The position numbers were made by a program, and so were the translations under genes. From positions 1 to 47,555 of IMG/VR virus record IMGVR_UViG_3300010391_000062: a stretch of DNA of 47,555 nucleotides. One strand, written 5' to 3'. Origin of the DNA: a virus. Within the stretch, counting starts at the first letter, position 1, and each line of letters opens with the position of its first letter. Positions 18,329 to 26,900 of the stretch are shown piece after piece. The notes beneath the pieces are model-generated. The model was not told the DNA's origin. It searched no databases and saw only the letters and a list, made by a program, of their open reading frames with translations.

Positions 18329-21300
18329 GTGACCGCTCCGCCGCTTCCACAGGCTGCTCCACAAGGGCCGCCCTCGACGGAGAGCCTCGCCCAAGACTTG
18401 AAGCCTTGGGCTGGCCTGCCCCCGACGCTCCCGCAGCAGGGGCCTCCCACGCCACGCGATCCGCAGAGGGACCTCGACCAGCAGAAGGCCATCCAGTTCG
18501 ACAGCGCCTTCCTCCATGAGAAGCTGAACCGGGATCTCCAGACCCACGTCCAGGAACTCCAGCAGCAGGCCGTGGAGGACGTGTACCCGGCCGGAGCCGA
18601 TCCCAAGCTCCAGGCGATCTGGATGGCGAAGACGCTGGCGGGCGGGCTGGATCATGCCCGCATCCAGCGGCGGGCCTCCACGGCGCCACCCGACCAGCAG
18701 GCTCTCATCGTGAGCCACTACGCGGCCCAGGATGCGGCCCGGGCGCTCTGGGACAGCGCGGGCGTCCCGATCGGCCGCCAGTACGCGAAGCGCGCGACTG
18801 GGGCGATGGGATGGATCTCAGCGTTTGGCCGCGGGGCCGGCGGAGCGCTCTTCCTGAACAAGATCCCATTGGACGCCTTCAAGCGGGCCTTCGAGGACGA
18901 CGACCGCCAGATGTGGGACGAGGCGGAGTCCATCGCGACGACGGGCCAGAGCCCATCCCTGGGAGGCCAGCTCGCGCATCCGACCCAGCAGGTGCTCGAC
19001 CGGAACCGCCAGCGGGACGTGCTCTACGCGGCGATGAAGTCATCGTACGCGGAGGAGATGGCCAAGGTCTCCGGGAGCGAGAAACTGGGGATGGAGGCGC
19101 TCAAGGGACTGGGGATGCTGGGAGCCCTGGCGGCACCCATGACGGCCGCCGGGAAGGTGGGCGCCATGGCTGGCCGGGCGATCCTCGGCGCGAAGGCCGC
19201 CGGCCCGGGCGCGCAGTTCCTCCTCGGGGTGGCGGGTGCCACCGCGGCGGGTGGGGGATACTCCGCACTCCAGGATCTCCCGACCCAGGATCTCCAGGTG
19301 GTCGCGGATGTGACCGAGACGGAGGGAGCGGCGGCTGGGAAGAAAGCCGCATCCGACCTGAAGGCGCTCAGGATCGTCCAGGGCGCGGCCACGTGGGGGA
19401 TTGGTGCCTTCACTGGGGGGGTGCTCGGCAAAGCGGTTGGCGGGGCCGTGGAGCGCGTGGCAGGCAAGGTTGCAGGGGAGACAGCGAAGGGGGCGGCGAT
19501 GGGCGGGGCCTTCGCGGCGGCGGGGAGCCATGTGGACCTTCCGTTCGAGCGGAAGGCGTGGGAGGCCATCGCGGGGAAGGATCCTGGGGTGACGACGGCG
19601 TTGGCGCAGGTGATCGCGGTGCAGATGGATCCGAGGACCAGCACGGACCAGCGCGTGGAGGCGTGGAAGGCTGCGGCGGTGCAGATCGCGCCGGGGATGG
19701 CATCGTTCGGGGCCTATCACTTCGCTACGGCATTCGGCAGGACCGGGAAGCCCGCGGACCCGGCGACGGCGGTGGCGGACCTGGAGGTGGCTTCCAGACT
19801 CGCCAGCGAGGCGCGCGCCGAGGTGGGCGAGAAGACGCCCGAGGTGGCCAAGGCGATCCTGCCCGAGCTGACGGTGGCCGAGGAGCAGCCGACCGAGGTG
19901 CCGCTCGCACGGCCCGGGGACAAACTGGGCGAGCCCAAGCCATTGCCCGGAGAGGCTGCCCCTGGAACGAAGTTGGGCGAGCCGCTACCGTTGGAGGCCG
20001 AACGACAGGGTCCTCCTCCAGGTGAGGCGCAGCCGGAAGTTGCCTCCCCAACCGCCCCGGCTGCGCCTCCCATTTCTCCCGAACTGAAGCCGGCGGAGCC
20101 GAGCACTTCGGCACGGATCGCACCGACCACAGAAACCGCTCCGTCGGCTCCTTCCCCCGAGCGCCCCATCGAGGCCAAGCCCCCGGTGACGGAACCCGAA
20201 GCGGCGCCCCGCCGCGAGATCAGCGCGGACGAGGCGAAGAGCTACCAAGCGCAGCTCAAGCCCAAGGACACGTTCCGCTTCCAGAACCTCCTCGGAGGGC
20301 GCGAGCTGGAGGTGGTCAGCAACGAGGGCGGGATCACGAAGGCGAAGGACGGCGAGCGCACGGTCACGCTGATTCCGGACGCCTTCAAGGACGTGGATCC
20401 GGCGAGCGTGAAGGCCAACCCTGCGGCCCTTGAGGGCTCCTACCGTCCCGAGGAGATGGAGGGCGGCTACGTCATCAAGATCGACGGCAAGGACTACCCC
20501 GTCACTGTGAAGCCCAGTGAGAAGTACGGGGTTCTCGCGCAGATCCCGCATCCCGAGGGCGGCACGAACTACGGCGCGTACGGGCAATCGGTGGCCGCAG
20601 CGGTTGGGAAGATCGCGGAGAAGTGGGGCGGCGAGCCGCGCGCGGTGGGGCGGCTGGGCGTCGAGACGGAGGCGGCCATGGCGCGGGTGCGCGAGGGGGA
20701 CCGGGCGCGCATGGAGGAGTACGAGGCCGCGCAGAAAGAGCAGGCGGAGCGGCTCGCGGAGCCCAAGCCCGAGAAGATCGCCGCTGCCGCCACGAAGGAC
20801 ATCGAGGCGGTTGTCGGGGAGACTCCGCCAGCACCCGAAGCGCCACCGGAGTCGGCCGGACCCAGGCAGACCGAGATGTATTCGGGCATCCCCGTTCCCT
20901 TCCGCACGATCCTGGATGTCATCATCGGGCCTCGTGGGCGCGTCGATCCGCGCGGCGAGAGCCTCAAGGACACGGTGAACCGCTGGGGAGGCGGCGAGAG
21001 CGGCTTCAAGCGCACCGTCGAGCAGTCGCTCCGCGGTGTCCTTGGCCCAGACGCCATCCTCGGCCCGCAGATCATGAACAAGTTCCTGCGCGCCTTCTAC
21101 GCGACGCGTACCCGCTTCCAGCACCTCGTCAAGGAGCTGCGGCCTCTCCTCCGCCTGTTGCCCCGTGACGATGAGTTCCAGGCGACGGCATGGCGCTACT
21201 TGGACAAGCACACGCCGGAAGCCATCGCGGCCCTTCGCGACATGGGCAAGGCCCGCGGGCTCGATCAGGCGGCCATCGAGAAGGGCCTGGAGCGCGTGCG

Positions 21301-23434
21301 GGACATCCACAAGGAGTTCCGGCAGGAACTCATCGAGCACCATCCCGACTACCAGCGGGCCATGAAGGAGCTGGCCCGGGCTGACAAGATGCTGGCGCGC
21401 GAAGACCTGAAAGCCAAGGAGCGTGCGCGCTACGAGGAGATCAAGAAGCACGCCAACGAGACGCTGGAGGAGATGAGCCGGTGGGGCTTCGAGGAGTACA
21501 TCCACCACGTCGTCCGGCCGCAGGAGAAGAGCTTCTGGGACAACCTCGTCCGCAAGATCGTCAAGTCCAAGGAGCCCATGCAGAAGACGGTGTTCTCGGG
21601 GGCCACCCTGGAGCGCACGGGAGCAGAGGCCGTGGAGAACGTCTTCCTCTCGCTGGACGACTACTTCTACGGCGTGACGCGCAAGATCGAGTACGAGAAG
21701 GCGCTGCGCGAGCTGGATCCACTCATCAACGGCACGTGGAAGCGCGCGGGGAACTCGATCAACTACTCCAAGGTCGGAGACGAGTTCTGGCGCGTCTACA
21801 AGCCCGAGGGTTTCACGCACTCGATCCGCGAGTTGGTGAAGTTCGGAGGCAGGGGCAAGGAGGGCACGGTCCGCGTCAACCGCTACGACACGGGCGAGGA
21901 GCAGATCCTCTCCGAGAAGGACGCCCGGCAACAGCTCATGCGGAAGCGGGGCGGAGTTGTGGAGGCGGCCGAGCGGGCTGGGAGCAAGGCAGTCTGGCGC
22001 GTCGAGGAGCTGAACAAGTTCCTGGACGCCTTCATGGGCCGGGATCTCGTCAAGCGATCCGAGGTGGAGAAGATCCTGGACAGGAGCACATCCTTCGTCC
22101 GCGGCTACTTGGCCGCGAACGCGCTGGGGTGGTTCCGGTACGCGTCGGGCTGGATGAACTTCCTCCTGGGGCAGCTCTCCTCGGCTGGGCACGGGGGACT
22201 CTACGAGTGGACGAAGGCAATGGCCCAGAGCGTGACGCCGAAGGGTCGCGCGCTCGTCGAGGCATCTGGCGTCACGAGCACCACGTGGATCGGCACGGAG
22301 GCGCTCTCGGAAGGCAAACTCTTCCCGAAGTTCCGGGAGCGGATGGCCAAGGGCGGGGCCGAAGTCGTGATGCACAACTTCTCCCTCGCGGAGAAGCCGA
22401 ACCGATCGGTGGCCTACCTGATGGGCCGGAACATGATGGACGCCTACGGCAAGCGGAATGGCCTCGAAGTCACGGACGCGATGCGCCACGAGGCGGGTCT
22501 CCGGACGGTACTCGAGACCCAGGGCATCTACGACCGGGCGCTCTCGGCGCGGTGGTTCCGGAACTGGGCGGGCAAGTCGGTGTTCATGTTCCGGCGTCCG
22601 CAGATCCAGATGATCGAGAACCTCTTCATCGGCGGGATGCGCTCAGGGGACTGGACGCCGCTCATCCGGACGGCGATCTACGCGGGGCTTCTGGACCAAC
22701 TCGTGGGCCTCGGGACGGAGATGCTCCTGGGTCGGCGGTATTCAATCCTTCCGAGCTTCGGGATGACGGCGGGCGATCTTCCTCAGGCCGCCGAGGACGA
22801 GATGAGGAAGCGGCTGGGGAAGGGGATCACGAGCGGCTTCAACGTCCCTGGCTTCGGCGGGGGAGTCGCGGAGCTTCCGCCCATGGCCCAGATCGCGCAG
22901 GAGGTGTTCCAGTTCTTCACGACGGGCAAGCGGCCGGAGCGGATCGCGGAACGGGCCATGACGCTCGTGGAGCCGGGTGGCAAGATGGCGCAGTGGGTTC
23001 AGCAGATGCGGAGCGCCAGGCCCGTCAAGGGAGAGCCCGACATGGTGGACGTTCCGCACGCGGCCACCACGCGCGAGGCGCTTGATCCCACGCAGATGCT
23101 CACGGGGGCGTCGCGGAGCAAGATGGAGCGCGGAGAGCTTCAGGCGAAGCCATTCGTGCCGGGTCGCAGCGAGAGGAGTCTCCGCGAGGAGGGGCAGTTC
23201 CAGCGGTTTGCCGCGGAGCGCGAGGAAGGCACCGACAAAGCCACGCAGAGGAACGATGCCTTCTACAACTACTACCGGGCGAAGAGTGAAGGGCGCGTGG
23301 AAGCCGCGCAGGACTGGCGGAAGAAGTACCTGGGGCTTGTCCGCGAGACGGGCCGCAAGACCGAGCAGTCGGATCTCCGGGAGCGCATCGCCTGGAGGGG
23401 CTGCCTGCGCCGTTCCGGCTCCTGCCGGCGGTGA
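18329..23434 (+). CDS. Very large internal virion / DNA-ejection protein
   Basis: A 1701-residue protein from GTG 18329. Layout: Pro/Gln-rich N-terminus; helical region; two Gly/Ala-rich membrane-type stretches (about 254-310 and 350-395); a Pro/Glu-rich linker (about 500-650); a small beta domain (about 650-770); then a long helical region to the end with coils (about 930-1100). I see no lytic transglycosylase or protease motif. Size and position match the giant internal proteins of podoviruses. The last dozen residues (ending CLRRSGSCRR) look unlike the rest. A -1 shift near 23396-23400 would join the frame to the next gene, so the true C-terminus may be in that frame. Confidence 0.7.
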   Translation: MTAPPLPQAAPQGPPSTESLAQDLKPWAGLPPTLPQQGPPTPRDPQRDLDQQKAIQFDSAFLHEKLNRDLQTHVQELQQQAVEDVYPAGADPKLQAIWMAKTLAGGLDHARIQRRASTAPPDQQALIVSHYAAQDAARALWDSAGVPIGRQYAKRATGAMGWISAFGRGAGGALFLNKIPLDAFKRAFEDDDRQMWDEAESIATTGQSPSLGGQLAHPTQQVLDRNRQRDVLYAAMKSSYAEEMAKVSGSEKLGMEALKGLGMLGALAAPMTAAGKVGAMAGRAILGAKAAGPGAQFLLGVAGATAAGGGYSALQDLPTQDLQVVADVTETEGAAAGKKAASDLKALRIVQGAATWGIGAFTGGVLGKAVGGAVERVAGKVAGETAKGAAMGGAFAAAGSHVDLPFERKAWEAIAGKDPGVTTALAQVIAVQMDPRTSTDQRVEAWKAAAVQIAPGMASFGAYHFATAFGRTGKPADPATAVADLEVASRLASEARAEVGEKTPEVAKAILPELTVAEEQPTEVPLARPGDKLGEPKPLPGEAAPGTKLGEPLPLEAERQGPPPGEAQPEVASPTAPAAPPISPELKPAEPSTSARIAPTTETAPSAPSPERPIEAKPPVTEPEAAPRREISADEAKSYQAQLKPKDTFRFQNLLGGRELEVVSNEGGITKAKDGERTVTLIPDAFKDVDPASVKANPAALEGSYRPEEMEGGYVIKIDGKDYPVTVKPSEKYGVLAQIPHPEGGTNYGAYGQSVAAAVGKIAEKWGGEPRAVGRLGVETEAAMARVREGDRARMEEYEAAQKEQAERLAEPKPEKIAAAATKDIEAVVGETPPAPEAPPESAGPRQTEMYSGIPVPFRTILDVIIGPRGRVDPRGESLKDTVNRWGGGESGFKRTVEQSLRGVLGPDAILGPQIMNKFLRAFYATRTRFQHLVKELRPLLRLLPRDDEFQATAWRYLDKHTPEAIAALRDMGKARGLDQAAIEKGLERVRDIHKEFRQELIEHHPDYQRAMKELARADKMLAREDLKAKERARYEEIKKHANETLEEMSRWGFEEYIHHVVRPQEKSFWDNLVRKIVKSKEPMQKTVFSGATLERTGAEAVENVFLSLDDYFYGVTRKIEYEKALRELDPLINGTWKRAGNSINYSKVGDEFWRVYKPEGFTHSIRELVKFGGRGKEGTVRVNRYDTGEEQILSEKDARQQLMRKRGGVVEAAERAGSKAVWRVEELNKFLDAFMGRDLVKRSEVEKILDRSTSFVRGYLAANALGWFRYASGWMNFLLGQLSSAGHGGLYEWTKAMAQSVTPKGRALVEASGVTSTTWIGTEALSEGKLFPKFRERMAKGGAEVVMHNFSLAEKPNRSVAYLMGRNMMDAYGKRNGLEVTDAMRHEAGLRTVLETQGIYDRALSARWFRNWAGKSVFMFRRPQIQMIENLFIGGMRSGDWTPLIRTAIYAGLLDQLVGLGTEMLLGRRYSILPSFGMTAGDLPQAAEDEMRKRLGKGITSGFNVPGFGGGVAELPPMAQIAQEVFQFFTTGKRPERIAERAMTLVEPGGKMAQWVQQMRSARPVKGEPDMVDVPHAATTREALDPTQMLTGASRSKMERGELQAKPFVPGRSERSLREEGQFQRFAAEREEGTDKATQRNDAFYNYYRAKSEGRVEAAQDWRKKYLGLVRETGRKTEQSDLRERIAWRGCLRRSGSCRR

Positions 23435-23637
23435 GCAAGGAGACGCGGCTCAAGATCCTCTCGGACGCCATGGAGCGGGACGAGATCACGCCGGAGGATC
23501 TGCGCCGGGCGTTGAGGGTGATCTCTCATGGGCGCGGCCTCACCGAAGGGGCGACCCGGGAGAGCGTGCAGCGGTACCAGAAGGCGTACCATGGCTTCCT
23601 GGATCGGCAGGCACAGAAGACAGGAGTCGGCAGATGA
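23431..23637 (+). CDS. Small helical protein, possibly the true C-terminus of the ejection protein
   Basis: Sixty-eight residues from GTG 23431 overlapping the previous TGA. It is helical and charged (MSKETRLKILSDAMERDEIT). The same frame is open upstream through the sensible sequence LPAPFRLLPA from 23401, so it may be the C-terminal end of the 1701-residue protein separated by a frameshift. Otherwise it is a separate small protein of unknown role. The stop overlaps the next ATG. Confidence 0.55.
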   Translation: MSKETRLKILSDAMERDEITPEDLRRALRVISHGRGLTEGATRESVQRYQKAYHGFLDRQAQKTGVGR

Positions 23638-24044
23638 CGAGGAACATGAGGCTTCCCGTTATGCCGGCAAAGATCGCCGTCCTTGAGGAGGGCTACGAAG
23701 GGCTCAAGGAGGAAGTCGGCAGGCTCAATCGCAGCATCGAGGATCTGGCGCGGGAAACGCGGGGTGCGTTCGCAAGTCTCTCTGGGCGGCTCTCGGACGC
23801 TGGCAGAACGCAGTGGAGCACACTTGCCGCCTGGATCGGCGTTTTCATCACCATCGGTGGGCTGGCGCTCTGGCCCATCTACGACCAGACCCGTCTGCTC
23901 TTCGCGCGGCAGGAAGCGAACATCGCGTCACAGAGGGATTCGGACAGGGACTTTGCGGCCATGCGTGAGCGCGTGAGGGCGCTGGAGCGGAAAGCCTTCC
24001 CGGAGGGCCGGACGGGTGACGGAGCAGTGGATGGCCGGCGGTGA
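23634..24044 (+). CDS. Membrane protein with flanking coiled coils; lysis candidate
   Basis: A 136-residue protein from ATG 23634 (ATGA overlap). An N-terminal coiled coil (about 17-45) leads to one membrane segment (LAAWIGVFITIGGLALWPIY, about 63-82) and a second charged coil. Single-span proteins with this plan occur among phage holins and inner-membrane spanins. The next genes are also small membrane proteins, which supports a lysis cassette, though no endolysin is visible nearby. Confidence 0.6.
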   Translation: MTRNMRLPVMPAKIAVLEEGYEGLKEEVGRLNRSIEDLARETRGAFASLSGRLSDAGRTQWSTLAAWIGVFITIGGLALWPIYDQTRLLFARQEANIASQRDSDRDFAAMRERVRALERKAFPEGRTGDGAVDGRR

Positions 24045-24061
24045 TCGGGTAGGCTGCCGGC

Positions 24062-24223
24062 ATGATCGAAGTCGCAATCGCGTTCCTGATCGCAGGCTTC
24101 CTCTTTTTCGTGAGCGGGGCTCCCAGGTGGTTCACCACCGTCTCTGAGATCGGTGGCTTCGCCTTCGCAACCTATCTCGTCATCCTGATCGTCGAGTGGC
24201 TCCTGGGGAAGGTGAAGTCGTAG
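24062..24223 (+). CDS. Two-span small membrane protein; holin candidate
   Basis: Fifty-three residues from ATG 24062. Two hydrophobic helices (AIAFLIAGFLFFVSGA and GGFAFATYLVILIVEWLLG) are joined by a short polar loop, and the protein ends with a basic GKVKS tail. This is the plan of small class II holins, which make holes in the inner membrane. A TAGGCT hexamer lies six bases before the ATG and no Shine-Dalgarno site is seen; a leaderless start is possible but no -35 is visible. Confidence 0.6.
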   Translation: MIEVAIAFLIAGFLFFVSGAPRWFTTVSEIGGFAFATYLVILIVEWLLGKVKS

Positions 24224-24224
24224 C

Positions 24225-24704
24225 TCAGGGGAGGTGAGTCCAGCGATGGCGGTGGACAATCTTATCCACCGTTTGCCTCACGATCCCGAAGATGTCCGCG
24301 ATCATGCTTCGCGCGATTCCGCCCCGGGACATCAGCCGGATGAGGCGAATCTCCGGCTCAGTGAGTTTGGCTGAGAAGTTTTTCTCTCCGCGAACGTCCG
24401 GGCTTCGACCTTTTGATGCCTTGTCGCGGTTGTTGTCGGCGCGAGTTCCGAGCCAGAGATGATCCGGATTCACGCAGAGCGGATTGTCGCCACCCGGACA
24501 GTTGTGCAGGACCCATAGGCCGGCAGGGATCGGTCCTCGGATCAGTTCCCACGCGAACCTGGGGGCCGAGACGGTCTTTCCGTCCTGCCAGACATATCCG
24601 TACCATCCCCTCGGTCTTGTGCCAGCCGTCCACAGCCAGCAACTCTCCGTCTTGCGAACGTTCTTCCAGAATCGCTCTTCCAGCGGTACTCTGCATCCAG
24701 CCAT
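24225..24704 (-). CDS. Freestanding HNH endonuclease with C-terminal helix-turn-helix
   Basis: A 159-residue protein, start ATG at 24704 with AGGAGG upstream. Residues 62-88 carry the HNH core (WVLHNCPGG, then CVNPDHLWLGT, with H67, C69, C77 and H82 visible). Residues 115-155 form a helix-turn-helix that would add DNA contact. Such genes are usually mobile homing endonucleases that cut cognate phage DNA and spread by repair. It lies antisense between 24223 and 24800 and splits the likely lysis genes, as expected of an inserted homing gene. A role in packaging is less likely given the distance to terminase. Confidence 0.85.
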   Translation of the reverse strand: MAGCRVPLEERFWKNVRKTESCWLWTAGTRPRGWYGYVWQDGKTVSAPRFAWELIRGPIPAGLWVLHNCPGGDNPLCVNPDHLWLGTRADNNRDKASKGRSPDVRGEKNFSAKLTEPEIRLIRLMSRGGIARSMIADIFGIVRQTVDKIVHRHRWTHLP

Positions 24705-24799
24705 CGTTGCCTCCTGGGGCAGCCTTGGTCAGCGGCCTCGACGGGTTACACGCCCGCCGGGGTCGCGGCATTCTAGTCGGTGTGATACCGTTTCCAGCC

Positions 24800-25150
24800 A
24801 TGAACTCCTTCTCTCGATGGCTTCTCTCGGTCGTGATCGCCGCGACGTTCACGGTCCTTCCCGGCTGCGGGCTCCTCTCGACGGCGATGGGAACGCCACC
24901 GCCAAACCCGGTCCAGCAGGAGAAGCGCGACAACCTCCAGGTCGCAATCCAGGGCGTGAAGGACGCCGGGATGACGCCCGCGCAGCTTCTGATCTACGGG
25001 ACTGGTGCCGTGGTGACGGCGATCGTAGGCGCAGTCAGCACGACCCGTGTGATCCGCGGCCCCGCCACGCCGGCGCTCAAGGAGGCGATGGTGGCGAAGC
25101 AGGATGAGGCGCTGGCCGGGGTTGCCGGGAATCTGGTGAAGCCGGCATGA
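24800..25150 (+). CDS. Lipoprotein-like small protein; spanin-type candidate
   Basis: A 116-residue protein; ATG 24800 was chosen, with GTG 24782 as an alternative. A signal peptide ends in the imperfect lipobox LPGC, so the mature protein would be lipid-anchored at the cysteine near residue 23. A second hydrophobic stretch (LLIYGTGAVVTAIVGAVST) follows at about 64-82. Next to small membrane proteins, an outer-membrane spanin or other lysis role is plausible. The proline at -2 of the lipobox is unusual. Confidence 0.6.
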   Translation: MNSFSRWLLSVVIAATFTVLPGCGLLSTAMGTPPPNPVQQEKRDNLQVAIQGVKDAGMTPAQLLIYGTGAVVTAIVGAVSTTRVIRGPATPALKEAMVAKQDEALAGVAGNLVKPA

Positions 25151-25391
25151 GCCACCGCGAGGAGCTGCCCTGGGGGTCCGCGGAGCCCGCGCCCCTGCTG
25201 TTCTGCCTGTTGGGGCTCGCCGTGCTCCTCGTGGTCGCCTTGATCGTTGGATAGGCCGCGTTCGGCGCAAGGAGTCGCACGCCGCAACGCTGGCACGTCA
25301 AGCGGCAAGACGTACTCCACTCCCAAGTGGCGGGGCCGTACGGCAGCGGGCGGTGGCCCAGGATGGCACATGCAAGGCGCTTCCAGATCAC
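25077..25391 (-). CDS. Small CxxC protein, last gene of the early operon
   Basis: A 104-residue reading frame from GTG 25391, coupled to the upstream gene by GTGA. Residues 1-45 look real: IWKRLACAILGHRPLPYGPA followed by a CRLTCQRCG motif, like small phage proteins with an LGH segment and a CxxCG knuckle (DUF1660-like). After about residue 55 the sequence becomes Ser/Pro/Arg-rich and looks non-coding, overlapping two plus-strand genes tail to tail. The stop at 25077 may be right, or the gene may be shortened by a base error. Confidence 0.5.
   Translation of the reverse strand: MIWKRLACAILGHRPLPYGPATWEWSTSCRLTCQRCGVRLLAPNAAYPTIKATTRSTASPNRQNSRGAGSADPQGSSSRWLMPASPDSRQPRPAPHPASPPSPP
25147..25254 (+). 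CDS. 35-residue single-span membrane peptide
   Basis: ATG 25147 overlaps the previous stop (ATGA). The peptide has a short polar N-terminus (MSHREELPWG) and one hydrophobic helix (LLFCLLGLAVLLVVALIVG). Tight coupling and a clean membrane helix support it, but the whole gene lies opposite the tail of a minus-strand gene (25077-25391), so one of the two may be spurious. Confidence 0.45.
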   Translation: MSHREELPWGSAEPAPLLFCLLGLAVLLVVALIVG

Positions 25392-25666
25392 GGCAGCATC
25401 GCCTCGGCCACGGCGTCCGCGCACTGATCCGCGAGCGCGAGCATCTTTGCCTCCGCGTCCGGCCCGTCAAGGCCATGGTCCTTGAAGCTCGCGGCCTGGC
25501 CCTCGGCGGTGAGTCCCAGGAAAGCGATCGACCACCCCACGACCTTGCCGTCCCTGCGGTCGTGACGCTCCTGGACATGGAACAGAGCCCGGGCGCGGCG
25601 CTTGGCGTCGGCGAAGGTCATGGTGTAGATGAGCGCCTTCTCAGGGTCGAAGGGTTGGTCGCTCAC
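25388..25666 (-). CDS. Small early protein, unknown
   Basis: Ninety-two residues from GTG 25666, which overlaps the previous TGA. It opens MSDQPFDPEKALIYTMTFAD with a basic helix (DAKRRARALFHVQERHDRRD) and a short strand region (GKVVGWSIAFLGLTAEGQ). It is encoded downstream of ERF in the same coupled run. No family is recognised. Confidence 0.65.
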   Translation of the reverse strand: MSDQPFDPEKALIYTMTFADAKRRARALFHVQERHDRRDGKVVGWSIAFLGLTAEGQAASFKDHGLDGPDAEAKMLALADQCADAVAEAMLP

Positions 25667-25902
25667 GGCTTCTGCTCCTTGATCGGCACCTTCTCCTGGG
25701 CGGCCCGCTCCAGGATCATGCCCATGAGCCCCAGCGCGCGGATCTCCAGCTCCATCATCTTGCGCATGTCGTCCGGTAGGAGCCCACCCAATTCGTCCAC
25801 CTTGTCCAGGAGCAACATCTTCGCCTGGATGTGCCCCCGCACCTCCCGCCACCGCGGGGCGAGTTCCGCCAGCCCGTCCGCGATGGCCTGCTCGATGTTC
25901 AC
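25663..25902 (-). CDS. Small helical protein downstream of ERF
   Basis: Seventy-nine residues from GTG 25902, overlapping the ERF stop. The whole protein is predicted helical with a leucine/methionine-rich core (about 30-65). It could be a small dimeric coiled protein. Coupling to ERF suggests co-expression during early infection, but no function is recognisable. Confidence 0.65.
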   Translation of the reverse strand: MNIEQAIADGLAELAPRWREVRGHIQAKMLLLDKVDELGGLLPDDMRKMMELEIRALGLMGMILERAAQEKVPIKEQKP

Positions 25903-26900
25903 GGCCGACCCAGGATCTCGTTGAGGGCCTGGAGCCCGCCGATCTTGATCTGCGCCGCCGTCTGCTCGCCCAGCGCCGCGTCCACCGCGTACTCCAAGCG
26001 CGCCTTGACCGCTCCCGCCCAGCCGTCGCGCTTGGGGTCGTACAGTTCCACGATGCTCATGGCGTGGGTGGGGAAGCCCGCCTTGACGCGGGCCTCGCTC
26101 ACCGTTGAAGCCTCGACGAGAAGAGGCTGCGCGGCCTCCTTGCTCACCTCGCCTCTCTTCACCGCCGCGAGGCAGGCGAGCAGGAGCCGGAGATACGATG
26201 CTTCCGTGCTTGCTGGCGTGTTGCCCGGCGGAATCTTGTCGAGAGCCGCAAGGTCCGCTTCCGAGATGAGCGTGATGGGCTTCTCCGATGCGCCGGATGG
26301 CGTGGGCTCGACGGGGATGGCCCCGAAGGCGGGATCGGACGGTTGAGGCTCCGCGGACGCGGCAGCGGGGCTCTGGTGCGGTGGGGGATTCTTCGGAGCC
26401 GGAGGCGGCACTCGGACCTCGGAGGGCTGGGGCTGGGTGACCTTGCCCGCGGCGGGGGGCTTGCCCTTGCCGCTCTCTCGCTTGCGGTAGTCGGGAGGCG
26501 GCTCGGAGGCGGCGCATCCGTCGTCGTCCTCGGGGGCCAAGCCGACGATGGCCATGAGCGCGTACCGCCGCGCGTAGGTCATGGCGGACCCCAGCCCCTG
26601 CGGGTCGTTCTTGATCGGACGCACCGGGTAGGTGCCTTGGATCCACTCGCCCGACTCATGGGCCAGCGTCGTGACCAGGTGCGCGTAGGCACCCTCCGCG
26701 CCTCCGCCATCCTCGGTTGTCTGGATCACCGTGAGGCCGTTCGTCGAGAGCGCCTCCCGACACGCCTCCCACGCCCCGGCGAGGTCCACGTAGCTCGACT
26801 TGTAGAAGGGGTTCTCGCTGTTCCGGACTGCGGGCTTCATCGCCCGCTGGGCTGCTGCGAGCGCCTTCGCAAGCGCCCCGATCGTTGTGCTCTGGCTCAT
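25899..26900 (-). CDS. erf: ERF-family single-strand annealing protein
   Basis: A 333-residue protein; ATG 26900 is preceded by AAGGAGA. The N-terminal 150 residues match the ERF recombinase family: LAKALAAAQRAMKPAVRNSE, FYKSSYVDLAGAWEACREAL, and QGLGSAMTYARRYALMAIVG followed by an acidic EDDDG. ERF proteins form rings on single-stranded DNA and anneal complementary strands, allowing recombination and genome circularisation independent of host RecA. A Pro-rich linker (about 165-235) leads to a C-terminal helical domain. The Gp157-like gene just upstream is a common neighbour. Longer starts up to 27062 run into that gene and were rejected. Confidence 0.93.
   Translation of the reverse strand: MSQSTTIGALAKALAAAQRAMKPAVRNSENPFYKSSYVDLAGAWEACREALSTNGLTVIQTTEDGGGAEGAYAHLVTTLAHESGEWIQGTYPVRPIKNDPQGLGSAMTYARRYALMAIVGLAPEDDDGCAASEPPPDYRKRESGKGKPPAAGKVTQPQPSEVRVPPPAPKNPPPHQSPAAASAEPQPSDPAFGAIPVEPTPSGASEKPITLISEADLAALDKIPPGNTPASTEASYLRLLLACLAAVKRGEVSKEAAQPLLVEASTVSEARVKAGFPTHAMSIVELYDPKRDGWAGAVKARLEYAVDAALGEQTAAQIKIGGLQALNEILGRP

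Noticed and set aside
24050-24062. TAGGCT six bases before the 24062 ATG as a promoter
   Set aside because: No -35-like hexamer at 16-19 bp upstream; kept only as a remark in that gene's entry.
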